Assembly (NCBI RefSeq): GCF_020921035.1 | Contig: NC_063150.1 | Coordinates: 7,192,001 to 7,256,000, forward strand | From: Rhodamnia argentea | Lineage: Eukaryota > Streptophyta > Magnoliopsida > Myrtales > Myrtaceae | Length of the DNA stretch: 64,000 nucleotides | Reading direction: 5' to 3' | In this document: in pieces, positions 1 to 10,598 of the stretch | Position numbering within the stretch: the first letter of the stretch is position 1 | How the letters are laid out: each line of letters begins with the position of its first letter | The notes under the pieces: model-generated | What the model was told of the DNA's origin: nothing | Database searches by the model: none | The model's input: only the letters and a program-made list of their open reading frames with translations | Program-made: the position numbers and the translations under genes

Positions 1-3000
1 TCAAATCTTACTTAAGGATTTGCTAAGTGGTTAAAAGCTTGATATGGATCAAGAAGATCATGTGTTTAAATGTCACTTAATCTTATTAACTGTGAAAGCC
101 GTGCCGGCAATCGTGTGAGTGGAGCCTCATTTGATACACATGGACAAGACAATTTGCATACATCCCTGGCTATTAGTCTAGCCGTAATATGAATGTTTCT
201 ATGTACTAGTGGTTTTAACTTTATTTTTTCCTTGAATTTACAAAATTGCATGTGTTTTATTGTCTATAAATAACATAAAAATAACCGATACAATCCTAAT
301 TTGAAAATCCCTTGAACCCAATTTAACTAATTTCCGGATTTTCAATTAACTAGGTTCAGGTCTAGGGAATTGAACCAGACGGAAAAGGTCACCGGTTCCT
401 GATTGAACCACTTAAAATCAACCGTTTCGGTCCAATTGCTTTTAAAGACAATTTGTTTTTCTTCCCCACTCAAAATTTCACAATTAAAAGAGTACGAAAA
501 ATTCTTATCATCAATAATTGGACCATATGCCAATCATTTACTACTTCTCTATGATTGAGTCATTGTCATTCAAAAAAGTTGCCTTGACCCGTCTTTTGTG
601 TTGGTATCATCCAAGAAGGCAATTTGCCTATGTCAACGAAGCACTATGAATTCCCCCTTTCAACTGTAATCTTGTCATCATCCAAATGCTGCTTCGTCCT
701 GGTACAAACCCATTACGAACAAAACCCTAGTTTAAATAAACATTCCATATTAAAGCTAAAATGAATTGGAAGCGTATGGATGTTGGAGATCTGTTGTCAC
801 CGAGTTGTTGTACCGGCGTTCGGTCTCATTAAAAACATCGATGTTCGTCGATGATAACATGGCGATTTTCTTGTTGCGTCCAAGTATTATCAAATTTGGG
901 GAGAAGAATCTACGATCCAACCGTCTTCGAAGCACATATTCTTGACTGGAGTTATAGGATTTTGCTTGTTGTCTGGTATAGGGATTGATGTCTCCTTGTT
1001 GTCCCTCTTTTTATTGCCGAGCGGCTTGTCGTTTCCGGTGCTTGTGGTTGAATTGAACACGACTGAAGGACAAGCATGTTTCTCGCAATTGCAAACGTAT
1101 ATTCATCTTTCCCTCGACCACACCCTTCGGGAGGAAACCCTAGCACAAGCCTGTCAGAACATAGGTTGTGTTATTGAATTTTCAATTTCCATGAGTAGAC
1201 TCATTTGAATTCTATACATCAGACAAAAGGGAATAAACCATCTTAGGTTCGAGCAGGTGTACACATCAAATCTTCAATCGACTCTCTTATGCTGAGCTTG
1301 GAGCCCGGACTTTTTCCCACGCCCGATAAAACATGCATACGACATGCATTTGAATCTTGCCAGAATGTAGTTCATATTTCCTATCGACACGAAAGAACAT
1401 GGGTAATTATAGTAGAATCTCCTGCCAAATGTAACCCTAGTTTAAGGGTGAACCAGAATAAACCTTGTATTCGATTTCACTTTCTCATTTTTACGCTCTA
1501 TTTCGTTATAATTGTGTGCCTAACCCTAACAAATCCTTGGGTTGAGACGAGTGTAAAGCTGGCTTCTTAGGACTTTGTAGTAGACAGAGACTAGACATCA
1601 TGGAATTTGAAGTGACTCTGGTTCCAATTTGTAAGCAGCTTATGTTGCATTCGAGTTATATGAACGACATGAAAAATAAGCTAGTTAACTTTGTGGTGGA
1701 ACTTTATCGACGAACCAATGAAGAGGTTAACACATCAGGCCTTAATGTTTGTATTGTATGAGGTAATGCCCCAGTGATCATTACGGAGCGCTTTCACAAC
1801 GATGTGACTCCTTAATCAATCAATTTAATTTAGGAATTTTAAAACAATACCAAAGCTTATATATCATCATCAACATTTGCTACTAAAATGACATTCACTT
1901 GTTTGGTTGCTTGTGGCCGTTCGAATCCATCAAGACAAGCAGAATGCCGCACCGTATGTCCCTCTAATTACATACTTGGCTAGCGAGTAGTGACAAAATA
2001 AGCTTCAATTATCGCATTAAATTAATCGAATCTCTCATATATTTAACGATGAATGTATCTTAATCAGAGTAAACCGGGGAAAAAGAACTTCTACCTTTCA
2101 TTATCAAAATTGTACAAATTAAATAAAAGTAGGACAATTTGGTAGAAGAAGAATCACAAAGTGGAACATGAGAGTCCATAACTATTATCTTTATGTCGTT
2201 GTAGAAGGTTGCTTCCTTTCAAAAAGGCAAAACCAATAGAACCAAGAACATGGGCATCTGACGATTAGTTTTATTTTATTCATTTTCAGAGACCTAAGTT
2301 AATAAAATCATGACCTATCTGAAAAGAATTTAATCACCATGTTTTATACAAATGTAGTACGTTTAATAAAATCATGGCCATACTTTGATCAAATGTACGT
2401 CAGTATAAGAAAATTCGTAGCCTTTAGTACAACAATAATAGTTCCCATCATTCCATGTCTTCTAGACTTACACTTTGCATAATCCAACATTTGACTAGTT
2501 CATTAGTTTTTCTGCTCAATGATGATGGATTTACTCATACTTTAGATAATCACCAGTCAAGTCTCTTCTTCAATTTGTTTTCTCATTTAATCAAAGTATG
2601 GCCATGTCATTAGACTACGCTTGAGAGTATTGCAAGATTATTTTTTCGTTGACTTTTACTGCTTCTGTACACAACCCTAATGACTATACCAATATGAAAT
2701 ATTTCGGTGGACAGAGTAGAAATCCATTGAGAAGTTGACAAAGTTGGCCCTGATTTTGCGTGACACAGCTTCTGCCATGCGCCTGTCCTCCACCTTCTTT
2801 CGATTCTTATCTTTTTCCTTTTGCAATCTATATTCAAAAGCTAATAAACGAAGGATAGAGCCAGAAAAAAGAAATTTAAAGGCCGTATCTAAAGAATTTT
2901 TGGAGAATTCACGTTTAGATAACTTCAAAATTTAGAATGTGGAGGCTAAAAAAACAAAATCCAAATGAAAAAGAAGCTGTTCAGATAGTCAAATAACTCA

Positions 3001-4460
3001 TCATTAGTTAAAAATTTGAGAAAAATCAGACTTTTTTCTATGCTCAATAAGATTATGTTGTGAACTGATTTACCAAGCATCAAGCATTTGAACAGGCCAA
3101 TCTTGCATAAGATTGCAATGGAAGGTATATATCCTATGAATGGATAGAAGTATCCAAAATAATTGCAATTTTGTATCCTATCTTGCTAAAAAATATTATC
3201 TGTGCTTTTACTAAAACGCAAAAGATTTATGTGAATTGCTCTAAAGCACTAAAAAGCTAGGTATTAGAAATTTTAACCAAGTATATTGTCATTAGGTGGA
3301 TTTTCTTTCTTTCTTTTTTTTTTTTTTGTGGGGGGGCGAAGTCATTAGATGGATGAATACTATATGAATAAATAAAACCTACTACAACATGGATTTTAAT
3401 GATGTGAGATAATCTTTAAAACATACACATTTATAGGTTTTATATGGAAGTATAAGTACATATATTAATATAGGCAAGAGTCCCATAAACCACTTACAAA
3501 TTTTCTAGTGTACATAACTCTCTATGTACGTAGCTTAGCAAATTGTCCATTCTAGTGAACGACCTGACAAAAATTATTAGTTCAACATGAGTTAATAGCA
3601 GAACTCCTTGCCAATCGTCTTGGTGCCAGTAAAGGGCAAACTCTCTTCACCAGAACAATGTACATTATACACTTCAAGAAGCAATTTGAAACTAGCCAAC
3701 AATTTATGAACAATAAAGGTGTGAACGCGAGTGAATTCGCTCTCAATTTACCTTCCAAGGTTTCTATATTCACCCTAAAAAAAAAAACCAAAATAGATGG
3801 TTGGCTGCTTAGTAATAATCCAACATCTGTAATATACTTGGAATCCAGATGGGCAGGGTCCCAATTAAGAATTATCAACTCTCTAGAGAGAGTAAAAGAC
3901 AAAAATAAGAAGAAGAAATTACGGGATTATTGATTCGATTGCCCACAAAGAAGGACAAATTATGCGAGTGATTAAAGCTTTTTGACTGGACATTCTATTA
4001 TGGTATCGAAGTGCCAAATTACATACCTTTCAAAGCCCTAAGTTTTAATTTGCGTGCATATTGCTCCCCACCCTTCGCACATCTTTAGCCTAATTTTCCA
4101 CATGTGATGGGGTGTTAAAAGTTGTGTCCCGCATTTCTTGAATACGAGATTTCAATGGCCTTCCCTCTATTTATTAACTTGAGTCTAATGATCTTCGAAT
4201 AAGAATAGTGCTTTTTGTACTAAAACCAATGTACAAAAATGATTGCAAATTCTTATTGTTTGTGGAATATATGACCCATAATGTGCATTTCTAAACCTTG
4301 CATTACACTAGTTAAAACAGTGGAAAATGGTTCTAAAACTTGTGCATGGTAAATAAGTAGGAAGTATTTCATTCAAACTTCCTTATTCTTGAATTACTTG
4401 ATGACGTGAAATTAACTTCTACGCTAGCAATATCATGTTGAACCATCGATTTACCCTCTC
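1..4460. other. Gene-poor stretch, nothing recognised
   Basis: I see no supportable gene here. Open frames on both strands are short (up to about 106 codons), overlap each other in opposite strands and match no family I know. The stretch around 340-440 contains repeated ggttc/gaacc-type words reminiscent of hAT subterminal DNA, but no ends could be defined. Poly-T (about 3310-3328) and A-rich runs are scattered. It may hold distal promoter DNA of the IDD gene or decayed repeats. Confidence 0.5.
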
Positions 4461-4648
4461 TTGTATCTATATGCATTAGGATTCCGATTCACGGATCTCT
4501 CGGTTCTAGAAATAAAAATAAGAGGATCGAACCATTTCTTCTGGCTCTTTTTCAAATTCGATAAATGTTGGTTGATCGTATATTTCACTATAGTTCTATG
4601 ATTCAAAGTATCATTTCCTATTTGATCCCTTTGAATTCCATATTCGAA
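4461..4648 (-). pseudogene. Nuclear plastid DNA insertion: fragment of chloroplast ycf2
   Basis: Read on the minus strand, this block translates continuously into a segment I recognise from the N-terminal third of plastid Ycf2, including the strings [35 protein letters not shown] and [16 protein letters not shown]. Similarity stops abruptly at both sides: beyond the tyrosine-lysine codons near 4461 and upstream of the phenylalanine codon near 4648. Only about 62 codons are present and no start is included, so it is a transferred fragment and not a gene. Divergence from what I remember of the plastid sequence is only a few residues, suggesting a fairly recent transfer. It sits about 390 bp upstream of the IDD start codon and about 125 bp upstream of that gene's TATA-like element. 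Confidence is high for the identity and moderate for the exact edges. Confidence 0.88.
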
Positions 4649-4772
4649 GGGGGTGTTCCAAGTGCTTAAACAACTAACACACCACCACTACCTCAAGAAT
4701 TTTCAGATAAATTGGAGTGATAACACATTTCTTATAAGGTATCTTTTAGGGCAACTGTTTGTCTGTTCCCAA

Positions 4773-4784
4773 TATATATAAAGC
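4773..4784 (+). promoter_or_regulatory. TATA-like element of the IDD gene
   Basis: A TATATATAAAG string lies about 260 bp upstream of the IDD start codon, followed by a purine-rich leader with several short upstream frames. Spacing suits a TATA box with a 5' UTR of roughly 230 bp. Inferred from sequence only. Confidence 0.4.
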
Positions 4785-5041
4785 CAAAGAAGACCAGGTT
4801 CCCACAAAAACCCATTTTCCTTTCTCATCAAGAAATGGAGAAACTCCCCCTCAAATTTGTCTCCCTCTAGCATGATCAAATTCCCTGTCTTGGTCTCATC
4901 ACAAAACAAGCCCTCCTTCCAGCAAGCACCGCCAACAACAAATTAGGAAGAAAGCCAACAGATTTCGTGAAGAGACGGAGACAAAAAGGTCCTGAAGTTA
5001 TTGTCTAGTCATCAAACCCCCCGCAACTCTTCAAAGAAAAA

Positions 5042-7939
5042 ATGTCAAACTTCACAGGTGAAGAAGGGAGCTTCTCTTCAGGAAACACTGGGGAGGAAGT
5101 CCACCAGCATGAGAAACAACAGCAGTTGCAAGGCCATCTTCACGGGCCGAACTCGCAACCTTCCAGTGGGACCAACGACAGCGGCTCCACCTCGCAGCAA
5201 CAGCCGGCCAAGAAGAAGAGGAATCTGCCGGGGACACCAGGCAATAAACTCATCCACTCCCCTTGGAAACTGATTACATATGTTGCTGATCCTCTGAATT
5301 AGTTGTATGCTTTCTCAAACATGGTGAAGTTGTGTATGTGATTCATGAGTGCATGTCAAAATATAGTCCTAACGAAAGTTGTTTATAAGCACAAAAGACA
5401 CCGAAAAACAATTTGCACGGCAAACATTTCGCTTGAGCTCAAGTGAGGTGAGAGACTGATCAAGAATGTTAATAGAAATGAGAACTATCAACTCGATAAT
5501 GTTTCATATGTCTTACTTTTTATTTCTAACCAATTTGATCAATTTTTAGTAGTATTATTCAGTAGAAGATCATGTAGTATATAGCAGCACTTGCTGTATT
5601 TTCTTTGAAGGTTTCGAAATAAGCCGAACAACTATTTCCGTACTGATCCTGCTTTATTCTATCTTTATCCCATTCCTCAAACCAAACGTGTCTGCTGATA
5701 GTACTATTGCTGCCTTTGTGAAAGAAAATCTCTGTTGACTCAATTTTCTTTCTATTTATAAAGTCTCCTCCTGTTATTTTGTGATTTATAGACCCGAATG
5801 CTGAAGTCGTCGCTCTATCGCCGACGACTCTGATGGCGACGAATCGCTTCGTGTGCGAGATCTGCAACAAGGGCTTCCAAAGAGACCAGAACCTTCAGCT
5901 GCACAGAAGGGGGCACAACCTCCCATGGAAGCTCAGACAAAGGTCGCCTAACGAGGCCAAGAAGAGGGTCTACATTTGCCCGGAGCCGACGTGCGTGCAC
6001 CACAACCCGGCTCGCGCCCTCGGGGACCTGACAGGAATCAAGAAGCACTACAGCCGCAAGCACGGCGAGAAGAAGTGGAAGTGCGACAAGTGCTCGAAGA
6101 AGTACGCGGTGCAGTCCGACTGGAAGGCGCACCAGAAGACTTGCGGGACTCGGGAGTACAAGTGCGACTGCGGAACCATATTTTCCAGGTTTCATCCTAA
6201 CCTTCTCTTGTGGATCGATATCGCATGTGCATGCATTGTTTGGTGGATGATCAAGAATTGTCTGAAAGACACATGCACACAAGTTCTGGCCATAATAATG
6301 TTGGAGATGTTCTCCTTGACATACAGGATACAGTGTCCAAGTAATGTAATTTCTATGGTTACGAAAGATCAATTGAGTTCTAAAACTTGTCATGAAGTAT
6401 AATTGAGTTCTAAACTTGTCAAAAAATACAATTGAGTCCTAAGACTTGACCCGATAGTGCAATCGGGTCTTAAAACATTTCCCAACTTCGAACTCACTTC
6501 AACAGACACCCATTCAAATTAGAAGTATTATTCACCTCACTTACTGAAATCAATATAAAGTAAAACACCAGGGCCAAGAAATGAAATTGCAACAGTTGAA
6601 TATATTTCCTTTTACTATTTCACACATTTTTTTTGGGGGAGGTTGCAGGAGAGACAGCTTCATCACCCACCGTGCCTTCTGCGACGCGCTCGCCGAGGAG
6701 AACAACAAGGTGAACCAAGGCCTCCACCAGCAGATGCCTAACCATGACCTCTTGCCCTCCTCAATGCCCATGCTCAACACCACCACCAACTCCTCCGCCT
6801 CCCCCATGTTCCTCACCGACTTCAACGCCACCTTCGATTCCAAGAACCCCCTCAAGTCCCTCCCCCAGGACATCGTCCCCTTGCCCCTCAAGCCCAACAC
6901 CAACAACCTCAGCAGCATGAGCATGATGTCGCCTCCCGGCATGTTCTCGACCACCTCGGGCACGCTCTTCGGCTGCCCGAGGGGCGCCGCCATCTCCCCC
7001 TCCTCCTCCAGCCTCCAGCTCAGCTCCAACACCTCGTCCGGCGGCTTCAACTACCTCCAAGAAGCAAAGGCCGGCAGTGGCGGTGGCGGCCTGCTGGCAG
7101 CGGGCTGCGGCGGCGCCTCCTCTTCCCACATGTCGGCGACTGCACTGCTACAGAAGGCGGCCCAGATGGGTGCGACCGCGAGCAACAGCATCAACTCGCC
7201 CATGATGCACCAGAAGAGCTTCATGGCTGGACCTGACCAGCAGCAACAGCAGCAACAACAACAACTCATCCCAACCAGCTCCGCTCCTCCTCTTCCCACC
7301 AGACCACAGCCGTCGATGTCGTCTCTGTACAGCATCGGCAATGTCCCGCATCAGCATAACAGCAACAACGTGCACCCGGCTTCCTTCGACCATCATCCTC
7401 ATCACGGGTTCCAGTCGCCCCCGCCGCTGCCCCACCCTGAACAGTTCAACCAGCTCCTGCAGAAGAGCAACCCACACGACCATCACCACAACCCGATGCC
7501 GCATGTCAACGAGAGTAGTAACGTAATGATGAGCGGCGACATGGGGATGTTTAGCAGCATGCTCATGGTGGGCGCAGATCATCACAACATGAAGAGCACT
7601 CCTAGAGTGGTGGTGGATCATGAAGACAATAGCCCGACGAGCTTCGGGCAAGGAAGGACGCCGTCGGAGAAGAATGTTCCAATAGGACCAACGATGTTCG
7701 GAGGCAATAGTAGTAACAATCACAGCAGTAGCAAAAGTAAGAACGACGGCGTGACGACGCTCGATTTTTTGGGGCTCGGCGGGTCGCGGCACGTGGGGAA
7801 TTTGCATGAACAGCAACAGCAGCAGAGGATGGAGATGGAGGGGATGAGCCAGCAGAGATTGCCTGCAATGATGGGTCATTTTGCTCAACAGCTCTCTCAT
7901 GGCGAATCAGCAATGGAGAAACCAATATGGGATGCTTGA
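5042..7939 (+). CDS. INDETERMINATE-DOMAIN (IDD) C2H2 zinc-finger transcription factor
   Basis: Exons 5042-5240, 5792-6188 and 6649-7939 give 628 residues. IDD proteins are plant nuclear DNA-binding factors that partner with DELLA and GRAS proteins (SCR/SHR). The ID domain is complete: the [16 protein letters not shown] basic segment (about 57-72), [13 protein letters not shown], finger 1 (C88, C91, H104, H108), finger 2 with CPEPTCVHH, finger 3 ([10 protein letters not shown]) and finger 4 ([28 protein letters not shown]). The tail has the family motifs [16 protein letters not shown] (about 360) and [10 protein letters not shown] (about 570), a poly-Gln run near residue 400, and His/Ser/Asn-rich linkers. 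Intron 1 starts with GC (CAG|GCAATA) and not GT; reading through it would break the ID domain, so the GC donor is required to give PGTP-DPNAEV. Intron 2 contains a repeat of tandem ca-attgagt units. The start codon has an A-rich context. I cannot assign an IDD number. Confidence 0.93.
6365..6490. repeat. Tandem-unit repeat in IDD intron 2
   Basis: Four degenerate units of about 30-35 bp of the form 'caattgagttctaaaacttgtcaaaaa...' lie in the second IDD intron. The unit resembles the arms of the inverted-repeat elements at 8597-9313 and 58275-58540, so this may be a single surviving arm of such an element. No opposite arm was seen in the intron. Confidence 0.5.
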
Positions 7940-8596
7940 TTATTTTTCCCAAGGAGGAGGAGGCGGCGGAGGAGAGTTGTTTGTTCTTTTGTACTGCGGT
8001 GGATATTCCTAAAACATCATTTGTGTTTGTCAGAAAAGATTGAACCCAGAAAGAATCTTTTAGTATACTTGATCAAAAAAAGGATTGTGATGATTGTTGG
8101 TTGTATTAGTTTTTAACACGTTATTTTACACGAGCACGTATATCAATACCTAGAATTTTTAATTACATGAACCACAGCAATTTGCACGCAATTATTAGGA
8201 TTCGAACGGGTGACCACCCGCTTCGGTACTAAAAGGTTAAAAAGAAGAAAAGTGAAAACATCTTACATATGTTAGCATGAGTGTCCAGACGGATGAATTG
8301 AGCTTTGGGAAAGGTCGAAATGATGGGTATTCACGAAATTTGCAATATGTTCATTCCATATTCGAAATGTGTTTGAGTTGGTAGCTATTAACTTAGACAT
8401 GCGCAATGTAACTAAGAGCTTAGCTTTGTGTATGTCCAAAGACCATAACTTATACTTGTTGCCCTTTCTTAGACAATGATTATGGCATGTCTTTGGAAGT
8501 TCTACAGAAACACTAGTTTTGAAGCATCACTTTACTATGACTTTAGGCCAGATTCTATCGAACAGCTGCTTTCTGCTCCTATCATGATTTCAAGGT
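7940..8596. other. IDD 3' region, no gene seen
   Basis: Presumed 3' UTR and downstream spacer of the IDD gene. A GGAGGAGGAGGCGGCGG purine tract follows the stop codon within about 25 bp. No open frame or RNA gene is recognised before the inverted-repeat element that starts near 8597. Confidence 0.5.
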
Positions 8597-9313
8597 GAAA
8601 ATTTTCTAAAAAATCTTGAACCTATTGCACTTAGACCTATTTATGTCTAAACCTTTCGATTTTGCCTTCTTTTTTTTTTTTTTTTTTTGCCAGAATTTTA
8701 CCAATTGAGTTCTAGATATTTTCACACTTTGCTAATTAAGTTCGTTCGGCCAATTTTTGCAGGAAATTTTTTACGTGAACTCTAGCCGTCTTACGTGACA
8801 CGACCGGCGCTAACATTGATAATTTTTTATTAATATTATTTTAATTATTTTTTTTTTCTAATTTTGTTTTTATCTTCTTTTTTTTTTTTTTTTGGTAAGG
8901 TTGTTTTTATCTTTTTTATGTTTCCTTTTTTTCCCTTTCTTCTTCCTTTTGTTGGCGACCACCCACCAGCCACAAGCGATAGTCGATCACCGGCCATGGC
9001 CAAGCGGGATGGTCTCGCCTTGGGGATGGACTCGCGTACTCCCGCCCGATCACCGGCAAAAAAAAAGAAGAAAGGGAAAAAAAAAAGAAGGAAAAAAAAT
9101 CACAAAAATACTAAAATATTAATAAAAATTGTCCACGTCGGCAGTGTCACATAGGACTAATGGCGTCCATGTCAGCGAATTTCTGCCAAAATTGATAGAA
9201 TGAACTTGACTGGCAAAATTTAATAAAGGTTTAGGACTTAATTGTCAAAATTAAAAGATTTAGGACCGAATTGGCGAAGTTCAATAGATTTAGAATTGTT
9301 TTAGTAATTCTCC
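8597..9313. mobile_element. Inverted-repeat (foldback, MULE-like?) element with GC-rich core
   Basis: The two ends are imperfect inverted copies of each other over roughly 230 bp. The left arm reads gaaaattttctaaaaaatc...ttgccagaattttacc and the right arm, reverse-complemented, reads gagaattactaaaacaatt...ttgccagtcaagttca. Within each arm, units of about 40 bp ('caattgagttctaaa.. tttgcc') are tandemly repeated. Both arms then run through ttttattaata AT-rich DNA into a GC-rich centre (about 8950-9055). There is no transposase frame. Flanks atttcaagg / atttgaagt may be a 9-bp target duplication (7 of 9). The architecture matches the larger element at 29484-33232. Assignment to Mutator-like elements is inference. 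Confidence 0.65.
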
Positions 9314-9436
9314 CTAATTTGAAGTGGCAACAAGTATCCTAGTGCCATGATGCATCTTGTTGAGAATTAATTGCGATATAATTATCAGTGAAACATAAGC
9401 TATGATGTTTACCATTCATTTAGTTTTGAATCCATG

Positions 9437-9836
9437 CCTATTTACTATAAAAAAAAAAAAAAAAAAGGACACAAATGATTCTTGAATTTTGCCCCAATGT
9501 GCGATGTGGTCGATGAACTTTTAATTTGTTTAATATGGCCCATTATCTTTATCCCAAAGTGCTATGTAATCCCTGAACTTTTAATTTATTTAATGTGATC
9601 CTTGAACTTTTGGTCTAGATTTAATTTTTTTCACGAACTATATGAAAATGTTCAATGTGTCCTTGAGTTTGAATTAATTGAAGGACGACATTGAACATTT
9701 TTTCATATATTCGAGGGATTAAATTAACATTCACCAAAAGTCCAAGAACTACATTGAACAAATTAAAAGTTCAGAAACCACATTGCATATTGAGCTAAAA
9801 TTCACGGGTCATTTAAGTACTTGTCCCTATTTACTA
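9437..9836. mobile_element. Small inverted-repeat element with 11-bp target duplication
   Basis: An identical cctatttacta occurs at 9437-9447 and 9826-9836, bracketing a 378-bp unit (9448-9825). Left end (after an A-run) ggacacaaatgattcttga and reverse-complemented right end ggacaagtacttaaatgac are similar. Inside, units such as 'atgtggtc.atgaacttttaatttgtttaat' are repeated in tandem and then mirrored in the other half. It is non-coding. A second copy of the same family lies at 34165-34575. An 11-bp duplication would suit a Mutator-like origin; class assignment is inference. Confidence 0.75.
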
Positions 9837-10598
9837 CATACTTTGGGTCAAACAACTGCACAACCACATTTTTCAAAGATTTTTTTTTTTTTTCAGGAAA
9901 TTCTTTCGGACATGAATCTTTTCATCGTAAAAGCAGCAAACTCTCTATTAAGATCGTACGTAGTAGAAACCATTATCCGATTCTGGTGTAGAGTTTATAA
10001 ATAGATTCTCTCAATTTACTTCCCAAGTTAATTCATTCGATTCGGGGAGCAGGTATGCGGTATGCCATCATCGTGATCCAAAACATGAAAGTTCGAGGCC
10101 CAAGCCTTTTTAGTCTAATGCCACCAGCAGAAAGTCATCAAGGATTTCCAATGTCTCGGAGATTTCTTTATATAATTAGCTGGGTCCCAGAATATGCAAT
10201 GACACGTCCTTTCCCTTTGGGGCTCAAAAATTAATAAAATATCCGATTAATGGTCAGTTGACTCGCAGCTTGTGGCTGTTTCAATAAAAATTCAATCTTT
10301 ACAAAGGCCCACCAGATTTTTCAACCTCAAACCTCCACATCCACCTCAGCTTCAACCCAACCTCAACCCTTTCGAGTTTCTTGGTCTCATTCAGATCTTT
10401 GTCCCTCACACACCAAATGCATCAGAATTCAATTTGTGAACATCTTGATTCAGGACCAGGTTTCGGTTTTCTTATGCTTGTTCTGGAATCTCTCTTATCG
10501 AATCTTCCCTAAACGTCCATGCTTGCAAGTGAACATTCGTCAGTCAACCAGGCAATGAGCCCTTCCCACGTTCGTAACATCATGAACGTCCACAAAGC

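Noticed and set aside
942-1570. Two plus-strand frames of 88 and 93 codons
   Set aside because: No recognisable motif, no splice partners, and a competing frame on the other strand; looks like chance open frames.
3582-3933. Overlapping frames of 106 (-) and 91 (+) codons
   Set aside because: Mutually exclusive, low-complexity, lysine- or leucine-rich because of A/T-rich DNA; no family resemblance.
5815-6393. 192-codon minus-strand frame over the IDD zinc fingers
   Set aside because: Shadow of the ID domain exon.
7148-7900. 250-codon minus-strand frame antisense to the IDD last exon
   Set aside because: His/Leu/Arg-rich translation is the expected shadow of CAG/CAT-rich IDD codons; no independent evidence.
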